23,233 nucleotides of DNA from Ideonella sp. (GTDB lineage: Bacteria; Pseudomonadota; Gammaproteobacteria; Burkholderiales; Burkholderiaceae_C), in contig JADKIA010000011.1 of the NCBI GenBank assembly GCA_016721465.1, positions 1 to 23,233 of the forward strand, in the 5' to 3' direction. The notes beneath the pieces were generated by a model. It saw nothing but the letters and a program-made list of their open reading frames with translations, was not told where the DNA came from and did not search any database. A program made the translations under genes and the position numbers. Below are positions 1-14,594 of this stretch, in pieces. Each line of letters begins with the position of its first letter. Within the stretch, counting starts at the first letter, position 1.

Positions 1-646
1 GCCCGAAGGCGAGGTGACCATGTTGCTGGCCGCAATGGCGCGGGCAAGACCACCACGCTGCGCACCATCATGGGCCTGTGGCGGGCCCTCGGCGGGCGAA
101 GTGCGCTTTCGCGGCCAACCGATCCAGGGCGCGGGCCACGCCCGACATCGCCGCGCTTGGCATCGCCTATGTGCCCGGAGAGCATGGCCATCGCCACCGA
201 CCCACGGTGAAGGAGAACTCCGTGCTGGCTGCACGCAGTGCGCGCCACGAAGGCGAACTGACCGGGCGCGACTCGACTGATCTTCGGCCCTTTCCGCCCC
301 GAAGAAGTTCTGGGCTCTACCCGGCGGGCAAGCTCTCTGGCGGGCAGAAGCAGATGCTGGCGGTGGCGTTAGCTGCGCGCACCGCGAGCGCGCTCATCCT
401 GATCGACGAGCGAGAGGGCGGCCTGGCGCCCTCGATCGTCCAGAACCTGGTCGGCCTTCCGCGAGTTGAAGCTGCAGAAGACCACCATCCTGCTGGTGGA
501 GCAGAACTTCATGATGGCCAAGGCGTTAGGCTGATCAGGTGGCGGTGATGGACAACGGGCGCGTCGTCAGCACCGGGGCGCGCATGGCCGAATCGCCGGG
601 GACGTGGACCCGCAGCATCGCTTGCTGGGCCTGTCGTTGGGAGTAA
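1..646 (+). CDS. livF: LivF-type ABC transporter ATPase, 5'-partial, frameshifted
   Basis: Cytoplasmic ATPase of a branched-chain amino acid (HAAT family) ABC importer; it would hydrolyse ATP to drive the LivH/LivM permease pair downstream. The start codon lies before the window. Read across frames, the Walker A stretch RNGAGKTTT appears at about 31-57, the ABC signature LSGGQKQML at about 330-356, and a Walker B ending LILIDE near 395-412, followed by the LivF-like segments GLAPSIVQNLVG and KTTILLVEQNFMMA. No single frame holds all of these: several one-base gains or losses separate them, and the proline expected after the Walker B glutamate is garbled. The stop is probably the TAA at 644-646, six bases before livH. 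The family call is firm. The frame breaks are most likely sequence errors, since each segment is well conserved, but a pseudogene cannot be excluded. The choice of LivF over LivG rests on the QNLVG/LLVEQN segments and on position. Confidence 0.8.
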
Positions 647-651
647 CATCA

Positions 652-1680
652 ATGAGTACGGCAGTGACGCGACGGGACCAGGCGCAAGCCGTGCCCAAGG
701 CCGACTTTGACCGAAAGCCGCTTTGATGCTGGGTTGGTGATGCTCGCCGCCATCCTCGCCACTGGCAGCGGCAGCACCTGGCTCACGCTCACCGTGGCCG
801 GCTGGCCATGGGCTTCACCGTCTTATCATCGCCTCGGGCCTCACGCTGGTGTTCGGCCTGATGGACGTGCGGAACTTCGGTCACGGCGTGTTACGCACCT
901 GGCGCCCTCGTTGCCACCAGCGTGATGGGTGGCATGGCGTTCTCCGCGCAGGTGGTGTCTGCGGCGCAGGGCGGCTGGCAAAGCCGGCGGCCATCTTCTG
1001 CGCCATGCTGGTGGCGATGGCCGTGGCCGGTGCCGTGGGCCTGGCTCGAGCGCCTGACCGTGCGGCCGGTGTATGGCCTGCACCTCAAGCAGATCCCCGA
1101 TTACCATGGGCGGCATGATCGTCGGCGAGGGAGATCATCAAGATGATCTGGGGCCCGCTGCAGATCGCGCTGCCCTGTTCGATGACGCTGCGCGGCTCCT
1201 ACCTCAATCGGGGACGCGTCCACGGAGAGATGCCACCTCACGCTTCGGTGATCGGTGCCAGTGTTCGCGGGCCTGGTGTGGACGCTCAGCCGCACCCAAG
1301 ATCGGCCTGCTGATCCGCGCCGGCGCGCAGGACCGCGAGATGGTGGAGTCGCTCGGCTACCGCATCAAGCGCCTGTTCGTCGGCGTGTTCTCTGTGGCGG
1401 GCTCGGCCCCGGTCGGGCCTGGGTGGCGTGATGTGGGGCCCGTACCAGCAGAACGTGTCGCCGCAGATCGGTGCGCAGGTCAATGTGCTGATCTTCATCG
1501 TCATCATCATCGGCGGCCTGGGCTCCACGCTGGCCGCTGCATCGGAGCGTTGCTGGTGGGTTGATGGCCAACTACGCCGTGTTTCCTGGCGGGCCCAAGT
1601 GGCGCTGTTCTCCAACATCGCTTCCTGATGGTAGGGGTGTTGTGGCGGCCGCAGGCCCCCCAACCGTGACGAATCGATGA
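652..1680 (+). CDS. livH: LivH-type branched-chain amino acid ABC permease, frameshifted
   Basis: Inner-membrane permease subunit of the same importer. The ATG at 652 follows a GGGAG about ten bases upstream and opens with MSTAVTRRDQ. Across shifting frames the LivH hallmarks can be read in order: GLTLVFGLMDV then NFGHGV (about 838-895), LKQI with TMGGMIVGE (about 1083-1135), RTKIGLLIRAG and QDREMVESLGYRIKRLF (about 1290-1380), then VSPQIGAQVNVLIF followed by a run of isoleucines and GGLGST (about 1456-1530). The last segment ends VTNR and a TGA at 1678-1680. The length (about 340 codons) matches the family. At least six frame changes interrupt it, several beside runs of identical bases or dinucleotides. 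It sits five bases after livF and about 105 bases before livM, so one operon is likely. Exact substrate is unknown: Leu/Ile/Val, urea and short amides are all used by this family. Confidence 0.78.
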
Positions 1681-1688
1681 CCCCCCGA

Positions 1689-1741
1689 GCACCTTCCCGG
1701 TGCCTCCCTCACGGGAGTTCAGCGGTCCGGGCTGCCGGACC
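1689..1741 (+). repeat. Three consecutive short hairpins between livH and livM
   Basis: Three inverted repeats follow each other in the livH-livM gap: GCACC/GGTGC with a 5-base loop (1689-1703), CTCCC/GGGAG with a 4-base loop (1704-1717), and GGTCCGG/CCGGACC with loop GCTG (1724-1741). None carries a T-tract, so they do not look like a simple terminator. They might stabilise or process the transcript between the two permease genes. The surrounding sequence is error-prone, and short GC hairpins arise by chance at this composition. Confidence 0.35.
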
Positions 1742-1785
1742 CGCGGCGGCCGCATGGGGCGGCCTGCAGCTGCGGGAGCATGTCC

Positions 1786-2868
1786 ATGCTGAACAGACTT
1801 CTTTCCCACGACCTGCCGCGCAGCCGCCGGCTGGCGCTGGAGCTGATCGTTGTCGTCGTCGGCTGGCCGTGGCGCCATTCGCCTTCCCGGGCGCCAAGGC
1901 GCTGTCCGTGGGCCGCCAAGATCCCGGGTTCATCCCGCTGTGGCCAGCTTGACCTGCTGCTGGGCTACACCGGGATCGTCAGCTTCGCGCACACCATGTT
2001 CTTCGGTATTCGCGTTTATGGCGGCCACCGCCAGCACGCGCATGGGGCCCGGCTTTGCCGCAGTGGCAACGGGCACCCTCGGTGCGCCGCTGGTCCACTG
2101 GGCCCGTCGCTGGTGATCGGCCTGATCTCGCTGCGCGTCAAGGCCATCTTCTACGCGATGATCACGGGCTGGCCGTGGCCACCGCCTTCCAGACGCTGGC
2201 CCCGCAATTGAGCGACTTCACTGGCGGCGAAGACGGCCTGACCTTCAAGAATCCCGAAATCTTCAGCCCGTCGTTCGAGCCCTTCGAGCATCCCTTCCTC
2301 GGTGTCAGCGTGGACGGCAAGATCTTCGCCATTACCTGTTGTTCATCGCGGTCGTGCTGTTATTCCTGGCCCTGCTGCGCATCGTGAATTCGCCTTTCGG
2401 CCGCGCGTGCCGCAGGCCATCCGCGAGAACGACTTCCGGGCCGAGGCGATCGGCTGCACCGTGGTTTACCGCACCTGGAGCAACGTGCCGTCGGCCGCTT
2501 TCGCCACGCCTCGGGCGTGCTGCTGGCGTTGGCTGCGCTTATGTGGGGCCGGACACCACGCTGTCCTTCGGGAGAGATCATGCTCTACGATCCCGCTCAT
2601 CGTGGTGATTTCGGCGTGGTATGGGCACCATGTACGCGCGGTGGTGGGTGCGGCACTGTTCGTGCTGGCGCAGAACTACCTGCAGGACCTGTTCGCTCGG
2701 CTGCCGGCGCTCGAAGGCGTGCCGCTGCTGCCCCACGTCATCTCGCCCGACCGCTGGCTGCTGTGGCTGGGGGTGTTGTTCGTGCTCTCGGTCTACTTTC
2801 CCTCTGGCGTCGTGGGCCGCCTGAGGGCCATGGCCCTTCGCCTGGCGCCTGCCGCGCACAAGCCCTGA
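1786..2868 (+). CDS. livM: LivM-type branched-chain amino acid ABC permease, frameshifted
   Basis: Second inner-membrane permease of the importer. The ATG at 1786 has a well-placed GGGAG at 1774-1778 and opens MLNRLLSHDL. Family features readable across frames: DLLLGYTGIVSFAHTMFFG (about 1951-2010), LVIGLISLRVKAIFYAMIT (2110-2166), QLSDFTGGEDGLTF (about 2208-2247), then RENDFRAEAIGCTV with the coupling-helix-like stretch that follows (about 2422-2465), GGMGTMYGAVVG-like residues (about 2610-2650) and ALFVLAQNYLQDL. The end, ISPDRWLLWLGVLFVLSVYF to AHKP, is clean from about 2735 to the TGA at 2866-2868. About 360 codons is normal for LivM. Frame changes are spread over the first 900 bases. It ends one base before the stop of the convergent binding-protein gene. 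Confidence 0.8.
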
Positions 2869-2869
2869 C

Positions 2870-3973
2870 TCAGCGCTGGAACTTGCCGTCCGGCCCGATG
2901 ATGGGCAGGTCGGAATACTCCAGCCCGGTGTGATCGTTGGGGCCGTAGCTCACCTCCAGCCCGCCGATGTCCACCTTCTTCATCGATTCCAAGGTGGTCC
3001 GATCCGCTCACGCGTGGGGTTGGGGCCGGCGCGCTTCAGGCCTTCGACCAAGACCTTGGCGGCCGCAAAGCCTTCCAGCATGGCGGGGTGATCTCAGAGG
3101 CACCCTTGCTGCCCAGCAGGTCGTGCAGTTCCTTCACCATCGGCGCGGCCATCGAGCGCTCGTAGGGAAGACCTGGCTCACCACCATGCCACGCGCGTTC
3201 TCTTTCAGCGACTTGACGAAGCCCGATGCGGCGTTGTTGGACAGCGTGATCTGCGCCCGTGAACCCGCTGCGCGCAGCAGTGCCACGCCATCGGCCACGT
3301 GCGTGCCCGAGCCGATGAAGATCACCGCCTGCGGGTCGGTCTTCATGATCTCCGGGCACCACCGGCGCGAATTCGGGCTTGCTGCGGTCGTACTTGATGC
3401 GGGCCACCGGCTTCTTGTTCACTGCGGCAAAGCCGTTGAGCGCACCCTTGGCGCCATCGTCGCCAAGGGCGTCGTTCGACTGCAGCAGCACGATGCGTCT
3501 ACGCCCACCAGGCTAGGTGGCGCACCGCGCGTTCCGATTCCTTCTGGTAGGTGGCGCGCACGTTGAAACCCAGGGATGCACCGGGTTGTGGAAGATCATC
3601 GCGCCGGTGGATGCGTGCGATCAGCGCGATCTTGTGTTCGGTCAGCAGTGGCAGGATCGCCTGGTCTGGTGGCGTGCCCCGGTTGAAGAACAGCGCCACC
3701 ACGCCCTGGTCGATCAGCTTGGCGTTTTCCGCCGCGAGCTTGGCATCGAACTTGTCGTCCAGCGAGATCAACTCGACCTGCTGGCCGTTCACCGCCCTTG
3801 GCGTTGATGGCGTTGAGGTAGACCTTGGCGCCGTCGGTGCCCTCCTTGACGCCCGGACGCCACCGGCCCGGTGAAGCTGGAGGTCTGCCCGATCTGGATC
3901 TGCGCCCATGCCGTGGCCGAGGCCAGCACAGCGACAGCGCCACCAGGGCGGGCTTGAAGGGCAGGATGTTCAT
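2870..3973 (-). CDS. LivK-type periplasmic binding protein, frameshifted
   Basis: Periplasmic solute-binding protein of the HAAT (leucine-binding) family, presumably serving the convergent livFHM permease. The start ATG (3973-3971) follows an AAGGA at about 3979-3983 on this strand, and the product opens MNILPFKPALVALSL, a signal peptide ending near an Ala-x-Ala. Recognisable segments: IQIGQTSSFTGPVA (family start motif), VKEGTDGAKVYLNAINAKGG, VELISLDDKFDAKLAAENAKLI, TDPQAVIFIGSGTHVADGVALLRA, and LDDDGAKGALNGFAAVN-like residues. The end reads IGPDGKFQR with a TGA at 2872-2870. About 368 codons fits the family. Five or more frame changes occur, mainly at 3060-3600 and 3790-3910, while the protein segments stay conserved, so errors are likelier than decay. 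The opposite orientation to livFHM means separate transcription. Confidence 0.8.
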
Positions 3974-4178
3974 GCGGGTCCTTTGCTTGAGGTCGAGCCG
4001 GGCCGGTGCAGCCGCCGGCGCCGGGGCCAATTCTCCCGATTGGGCCGCTGCATGCACCGGGCGAACCTGTACGGTTTGACAGGCGGCACCGGCTGGGCCG
4101 CCATGCCCATGTCCCCGCACCAGGGCCCGGTGCGGCGCACTCCTCAGAATGCCCCGCTCGACCCACCGGAGTCATCGC
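3974..4178. other. Divergent intergenic region, livK-like / long uvrA
   Basis: This 205-base gap must hold the promoters of the minus-strand binding protein and of the plus-strand UvrA-like gene. Visible sites are an AAGGA ribosome-binding site for the minus gene (about 3979-3983, reverse strand) and a GGAG at 4168-4171 placed seven bases before the uvrA ATG. A TTGACA lies at 4076-4081 on the plus strand but has no acceptable -10 partner at 16-18 bases. I see no convincing LexA-type operator here, though I read only for obvious palindromes. Confidence 0.4.
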
Positions 4179-9632
<5,454 letters not shown>

Positions 9633-9652
9633 ATCGTCGGCAATCGCTTACA

Positions 9653-10225
9653 TCAGCTGTGCCGGCGCTGCTGCGGTCCATCCTCGATCGCGGGCTCGCC
9701 GCCGGCCGGCGCATCGGCCGGCTGCAGGCCCAGCAAGGCGATGGCGCGGTTTTGCAACTGGGCCGCGTCGTCGTGGTCGCCGCAGCGGTTGAACACATCG
9801 CTCACGCGCAGCAGCACCTTCACCTCCCAGTGGGCATCGGTGGTCTGGCCTGCCAGTTGAGCGGCCTCGAAGGCATGGGTGCGGGCGCGCTCGAGGGCGC
9901 CCTGGCAGGTCGGATCATCGTGGCCGTGGGCCGCCTCGGCCTGGCTGACGGCCAGCTCAGACAACTCGCACAGCAGGTCCACGCGCACGTCCACGCAGGG
10001 GATCAAGGCGGACCAGCCCAGCGCCTTGTCCAGGTGGGACTCGGCCGACGAGAGCTCGTGCAGCGCCTTCAGGCAGCGCGCCACCTGGGTGTTGGCCTGG
10101 CACATGTCGTGCGGTTTCGCGAAAGCCTTGGCCAGATCCAGCACGCGCTGGGCCAACTGCAGGGCTTGGCGGGCGACGGCCGCGGGGGCTGCCAGCGGCG
10201 AAACGGGGGTGGCTGTGGTGTTCAT
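9653..10225 (-). CDS. Small TPR-like helical protein of unknown function
   Basis: About 190 residues, intact, with no signal peptide or membrane segment, so probably cytoplasmic. The body is almost all alpha-helical: Ala/Leu-rich helices with TPR-like spacing, for example QALQLAQRVLDLAKAFA, CLKALHELSSAESHLDKAL, VKVLLRVSDVFNRCGDHDDA and AAQLQNRAIALLGLQ. The middle and final pairs resemble 34-residue tetratricopeptide units used for protein-protein contacts. Start choice is uncertain: I use the ATG at 10225 (MNTTATPV), but an in-frame ATG at 10243 would add six residues, and neither has a strong ribosome-binding site. The stop is 20 bases from the end of the uvrA-like gene, facing it. It diverges from the TRAP-type binding protein across about 165 bases. 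No function can be assigned from sequence. Confidence 0.6.
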   Translation of the reverse strand: MNTTATPVSPLAAPAAVARQALQLAQRVLDLAKAFAKPHDMCQANTQVARCLKALHELSSAESHLDKALGWSALIPCVDVRVDLLCELSELAVSQAEAAHGHDDPTCQGALERARTHAFEAAQLAGQTTDAHWEVKVLLRVSDVFNRCGDHDDAAQLQNRAIALLGLQPADAPAGGEPAIEDGPQQRRHS

Positions 10226-10389
10226 GGCGTCGATGCTAGGCATGCCGGGGTGGTTTGCCTTCCCCGCGTCCCGGGGGCCGGTGGTGGCCGCTGCGTGATC
10301 CGCAGCACGGGGGACGAGCGCGCGTTTTCCTGAAGGCGTGGCGTCAGTTGCGTCTGCACAATGCCCTGGATCCCCTGTCTGGAGGGCCG
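10226..10389. promoter_or_regulatory. Divergent promoter region with a 6-bp inverted repeat
   Basis: This gap separates the leftward TPR-like gene from the rightward TRAP binding protein and so should carry both promoters. An inverted repeat GCTGCG-TGATC-CGCAGC lies at 10290-10306 and could be an operator. GGAGG at 10381-10385 is the ribosome-binding site of the rightward gene, five... bases-scale spacing from its ATG being normal. No promoter hexamer pair stands out, so the regulatory reading is weak. Confidence 0.3.
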
Positions 10390-11418
10390 ATGGCCGTCTC
10401 GTTGCTCTCTGTCGCGCGTGTTGCGGGCCTGCTGGCGGTGCTGCTGCTGGCCTGCGGCGGCGCCGTGGCGCAGGTGGTGATCACGGTCTCGTCCTGGCTG
10501 CCGCCGGCGCATGCGCTGTCCGAGGCGCAGCGGGACTGGTGCGCGCTGCTCGATCGCAAGACCGCGGGCAAGGCACGCTGCAATGTGCTGACACGGGCGG
10601 TGAGCGCGCCGGCGGGCACCTTCGACGCGGTGCGCCAGGGCCAGGTGGACCTGTCCTTCACCGCCCAGGGCCTCACGCCCGGGCGCTTCGTCACGCCACA
10701 GCTGGCGGAATTCCCGTTCCTGGGCGACACGGCCGAGGCCGTGTCGGTGGGCTACCAGCGCAGTTTTGCGCGCACGCCGGCCATGGCCGACGAGCACAAG
10801 GGCGTGAAGGTGCTGGCGGTCTTTGCCCAAGGCCCGGGCGTGGCCTTCAACACCAAGCGGCCCCTGCTGCGCTGGGACGATCTGCTGGCACTGAAGTGGC
10901 GTGTCGATGCCGGGGCGCCGCAGGAGCTCGGCAAGGCGCTGGGCCTGAACATCACGACCACCGCGCCCACCGAGAGCTACGAGTTGCTGTCCACCGGCAC
11001 CATGGACGGCACGCTGTTTCCGGCCGAGGCGATGGAGAGCTTCAAGATCGACCGGCTGGTGCGCCATGCCACCACCTTTCCGGGCGGGCTGTACAACACC
11101 AGCCATGTGTTCATGATGAACGCCGGCAAGTACGAAGGCCTGCCGGCCGACGTGCGGCAGGTGGTGGACGAGTTGTCGGGCGAGTTCGCCGCGCGGCTGT
11201 TCGGCAAGGCCTGGGACAAGGCGGATCGTCGCGGCCTGGCCTATCTGCAGGCCAACGGCGTGGTGTTCACGAAGGCGGACCCGGCCATGGTCAAGGCCGT
11301 ATCCGATCGCACGGCCGCCTGGGTGGAGGCCTGGGCCCGCGCTGCCGAGGCCAAGGGCATGAAGGACCCCAAGAAGGCCCTGGCCGACCTGCGCGCCGAC
11401 ATCGCCCGCCTCAGGTGA
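10390..11418 (+). CDS. TRAP-type C4-dicarboxylate-like solute-binding protein (DctP family), solitary
   Basis: Periplasmic solute-binding protein of a tripartite ATP-independent (TRAP) transporter, which would hand an organic acid to a DctQM membrane pair. ATG 10390 follows GGAGG at 10381-10385. The 342-residue product has an N-terminal hydrophobic segment (about residues 5-22), with possible cleavage after AVA at residue 27. LLAC at residues 19-22 could alternatively be a lipobox, which would make it a lipoprotein. Family features: SSWLPPAHALS near the start, FDAVRQGQVDLSF (about 75-90), a KGVKVLAVFAQGPG stretch, LKWRVDAGAPQELGKALG, and TESYELLSTGTMDGTLFPAEA, which matches the DctP ligand-loop region where an Asp-Gly follows a Gly-x-x dipeptide. 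No dctQ or dctM gene is in the window, so its membrane partner must be elsewhere. It overlaps convergent msrQ by 8 bases. The ligand is unknown. Confidence 0.85.
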   Translation: MAVSLLSVARVAGLLAVLLLACGGAVAQVVITVSSWLPPAHALSEAQRDWCALLDRKTAGKARCNVLTRAVSAPAGTFDAVRQGQVDLSFTAQGLTPGRFVTPQLAEFPFLGDTAEAVSVGYQRSFARTPAMADEHKGVKVLAVFAQGPGVAFNTKRPLLRWDDLLALKWRVDAGAPQELGKALGLNITTTAPTESYELLSTGTMDGTLFPAEAMESFKIDRLVRHATTFPGGLYNTSHVFMMNAGKYEGLPADVRQVVDELSGEFAARLFGKAWDKADRRGLAYLQANGVVFTKADPAMVKAVSDRTAAWVEAWARAAEAKGMKDPKKALADLRADIARLR

Positions 11419-12058
11419 CCTGACCGGCCTTGCCGCCGGCCATCGGCCGCCGCCCCTTGGCCGGCTTGGCGCGCCACTTGTACAGGCGCCAGCCGAGCAG
11501 CACGGCCACCACGGCCGCGTAGACGGCCCACTCGCCGAAGTTGTGCTTGGCCGCGCGCATCCAGAAGAAGTGCAGCAGGCCCAGCAACACCACGGCGTAC
11601 ACGGCACGGTGCAGTCGCTTCCAGCGCGCCGGGCCCATGGTGCGCATGGCGCGGTTGAACGAGGTGGCGGCCAGGGGCGTCATCAGCAGCAGTGCAGCGG
11701 TGCCGACCAGGATGAAGGGGCGCTTGGGGATGTCGCGCAGGATGTCGCCGACCTCGAAGCCCATGTCCAGCCAGGCATAACACAGGAAGTGAATGACGGC
11801 ATAGAAGTAGGTGTACAGGCCCAGCAGCCGGCGGTGGCGCAGCAAGGCGGTCCATCCCGCCCAGTCGCGCAGCGGAGTGACGGCCAGCGTGAGGCACAGA
11901 AAGCGCAGCACCCAATCACCGCTGCCACGCAGCAGGGCTTCGGCCGGGTTGGCGCCCAGCGTGTCGGCGATCGCCCCCCACAGCAGCTGGGCAAAAGGCA
12001 GCAATGCCAGGGTGAACAGCACCGGCTTGGCGGCCGGGTGGATCAGCAGCTTGTTCAT
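11411..12058 (-). CDS. msrQ: MsrQ, haem b membrane partner of periplasmic methionine sulfoxide reductase
   Basis: Inner-membrane haem protein (formerly YedZ) that passes electrons from the respiratory chain or a flavin reductase to MsrP. The 215-residue product carries about six hydrophobic helices (for example residues 12-30, 50-62, 81-97, 115-131, 152-166, 175-192). Histidines at residues 90 (YAVIH), 150 (WKRLH) and 163 (GLLHFFW) fall at nearly the same positions as the conserved haem-ligand histidines described for Escherichia coli MsrQ. The FxRxMRxMG-like and RWKRLHR segments between helices are typical of the ferric-reductase-like domain. Start ATG at 12058 is the only plausible one. It lies 66 bases after msrP on the same strand, so the two are probably cotranscribed. 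Its 3' end overlaps the end of the convergent TRAP binding-protein gene by 8 bases. The reading frame is clean. Confidence 0.93.
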   Translation of the reverse strand: MNKLLIHPAAKPVLFTLALLPFAQLLWGAIADTLGANPAEALLRGSGDWVLRFLCLTLAVTPLRDWAGWTALLRHRRLLGLYTYFYAVIHFLCYAWLDMGFEVGDILRDIPKRPFILVGTAALLLMTPLAATSFNRAMRTMGPARWKRLHRAVYAVVLLGLLHFFWMRAAKHNFGEWAVYAAVVAVLLGWRLYKWRAKPAKGRRPMAGGKAGQVT

Positions 12059-12124
12059 GGTGGTTCCGTGGGGCCGAGGGGGCGCACCAAGCTGGGCGCC
12101 CCGCAGCGGTCTGCGCCACCGGGT

Positions 12125-13105
<981 letters not shown>

Positions 13106-13215
13106 GGTGGCTCCGTGAAAGGTGACGACGATCAGTCGCAGGGGACGCCCAAACCTTACGCATGGCGGATGTCGGTGATTCCATCACGCCACACAAAGGG
13201 CCTGCTGGCGTATCG

Positions 13216-13234
13216 GGCCGGCGCGCAGCCGGCC
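13216..13234 (-). terminator. GC-rich hairpin after ccsB
   Basis: A perfect 7-bp inverted repeat, GGCCGGC-GCGCA-GCCGGCC, lies 11-29 bases beyond the ccsB stop codon on the minus strand. There is no T-tract after it, so it is not a classical intrinsic terminator. It may attenuate read-through from ccsB into msrP or protect the ccsB mRNA end. Confidence 0.35.
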
Positions 13235-13244
13235 GCGCCCAGGC

Positions 13245-14594
13245 TCACACCTCGCCGTAGGAGTGCAGGCCCGACAGGAACATGTTCACGCCCAGGAAGG
13301 CGAAAGTGGTGACCACCAACCCGGACAGCGCCCACCACGCCGACAGGCTGCCGCGCAGGCCCTTCATCAGCCGCATGTGCAACCAGGCGGCGTAGTTCAG
13401 CCACACGATCAGGGCCCAGGTCTCCTTCGGGTCCCAGCTCCAGTAGCCCCCCCAGGCTTCGGCGGCCCAGAAGGCACCCAGGATGGTGGCGATGGTGAAG
13501 AAGGCGAAGCCCACGGCGATGGACTTGTACATCAGGTCGTCCAGCACTTCGGGCGCGGGCAGGCGGGCGGCGATGCGTCGGCGCGCCGCCAGGATGCCGC
13601 CGACGATCAGCACGCTGATGCCGGCATAGACGATCCAGTAGTTCAGCGACGGGCTGAGCTTGGCGGTACGGAACACGATGGGCTCGAAGCACAGCACCAC
13701 GCCCAGCAGGCCCAGCGGCGCGAGCTTCCACCAGCGTGTTTCGGTGGCGCTGCGCTGGATCAGGTAGGCGAAGGCCACCATCGCGGCCAGTGCGAAGGTG
13801 CCGTAGCCGATGAAGTTGGCCGGCACGTGCAGCTTCATCCACCAGCTCTGCAGCGCGGGCACCAGCGGCTGGATCTCCTGCGCGCCGCGTTCCACCGTGT
13901 ACCAGAGCAGGAAGCCCACTGCGGCACTGACCACCAGCATCACGAAGGCACCCAGCGCCCTGGTGCGGTAGTGCTGCTCGTAGTACAGGTAGAACCCGGC
14001 CGTGAGCCAGCAGAACAGCACGAACACCTCGTACAGGTTGCTCACCGGGATGTGGCCGATGTCGGGCCCGATCTGGTGGCTCTCGTACCAGCGCACCAGC
14101 GTGCCGATCAACGCCATGGCCACACCGGCCCAGGTGAAGCGCGAGCCGAGCTTCTGCGCGGTGTTGTCGTCCTGGCCAACAAACAAGCCGATCCAATACA
14201 TCACGGTGCCGATGAAGAACAGCACACCCATCCACAGGATCGCGCTCTGGCTGGACAGGAAGTACTTGAGCAGGAACACCTGCTCGGCCTGCGCCAGGTC
14301 GGCGCCGTATTGGTCGGTGGCGCGGCCGTACAGGTTGATCGCCAGCAGTGTGGCCGCGCCCACCCCGATGCTCAGGCCGCGCAGCGCACCCCAGGCCCAA
14401 CCCAAGGCGATCAAGGCGGGCACGCTGCCCAGCAGGATGCCCTTCTCGTAGCCGTCCATCGATGCGCCATAACGCCAAAAAGCATAGGTTGCTGCGCTGG
14501 CCACCAGCAAGGCAAACAACGCGTCTTGCGCGCTGCGCTGCTTCAGCCGGGCGAGCAGGCCGGGTTGGCCGACCGCCAGGGTGTGGGTGTTCAT
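13245..14594 (-). CDS. ccsB: CcsB (ResC/CcsA-type) cytochrome c haem handling protein
   Basis: Polytopic inner-membrane protein of System II cytochrome c biogenesis; with ResB it exports haem and attaches it to CXXCH cysteines in the periplasm. The 449-residue product has many hydrophobic helices throughout. The tryptophan-rich haem-binding WWD domain is intact near residue 385: WGGYWSWDPKETWAL. Two flanking periplasmic histidines are visible, in IGHIPVSNLYE and at the very end in GLHSYGEV, as is LHVPANFIGYG, a conserved segment. I chose the ATG at 14594 (MNTHTLAVGQ) because it overlaps the resB stop in an ATGA, a coupled start; the longer open frame upstream is resB antisense-frame sequence. 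It follows resB directly, so the pair should be made in equal amounts. Some databases call this protein CcsA or ResC. Confidence 0.92.
   Translation of the reverse strand: MNTHTLAVGQPGLLARLKQRSAQDALFALLVASAATYAFWRYGASMDGYEKGILLGSVPALIALGWAWGALRGLSIGVGAATLLAINLYGRATDQYGADLAQAEQVFLLKYFLSSQSAILWMGVLFFIGTVMYWIGLFVGQDDNTAQKLGSRFTWAGVAMALIGTLVRWYESHQIGPDIGHIPVSNLYEVFVLFCWLTAGFYLYYEQHYRTRALGAFVMLVVSAAVGFLLWYTVERGAQEIQPLVPALQSWWMKLHVPANFIGYGTFALAAMVAFAYLIQRSATETRWWKLAPLGLLGVVLCFEPIVFRTAKLSPSLNYWIVYAGISVLIVGGILAARRRIAARLPAPEVLDDLMYKSIAVGFAFFTIATILGAFWAAEAWGGYWSWDPKETWALIVWLNYAAWLHMRLMKGLRGSLSAWWALSGLVVTTFAFLGVNMFLSGLHSYGEV

Noticed and set aside
4076..4104. TTGACA as a -35 box for the uvrA-like gene
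   Set aside because: No TATAAT-like hexamer lies 16-18 bases downstream; the region there is GC-rich.
4149..4178. Earlier ATG at 4149 as the start of the uvrA-like gene
   Set aside because: The ATG at 4179 has a GGAG at proper spacing and starts exactly where UvrA homology (IRIRGARQHNLKNL) begins.
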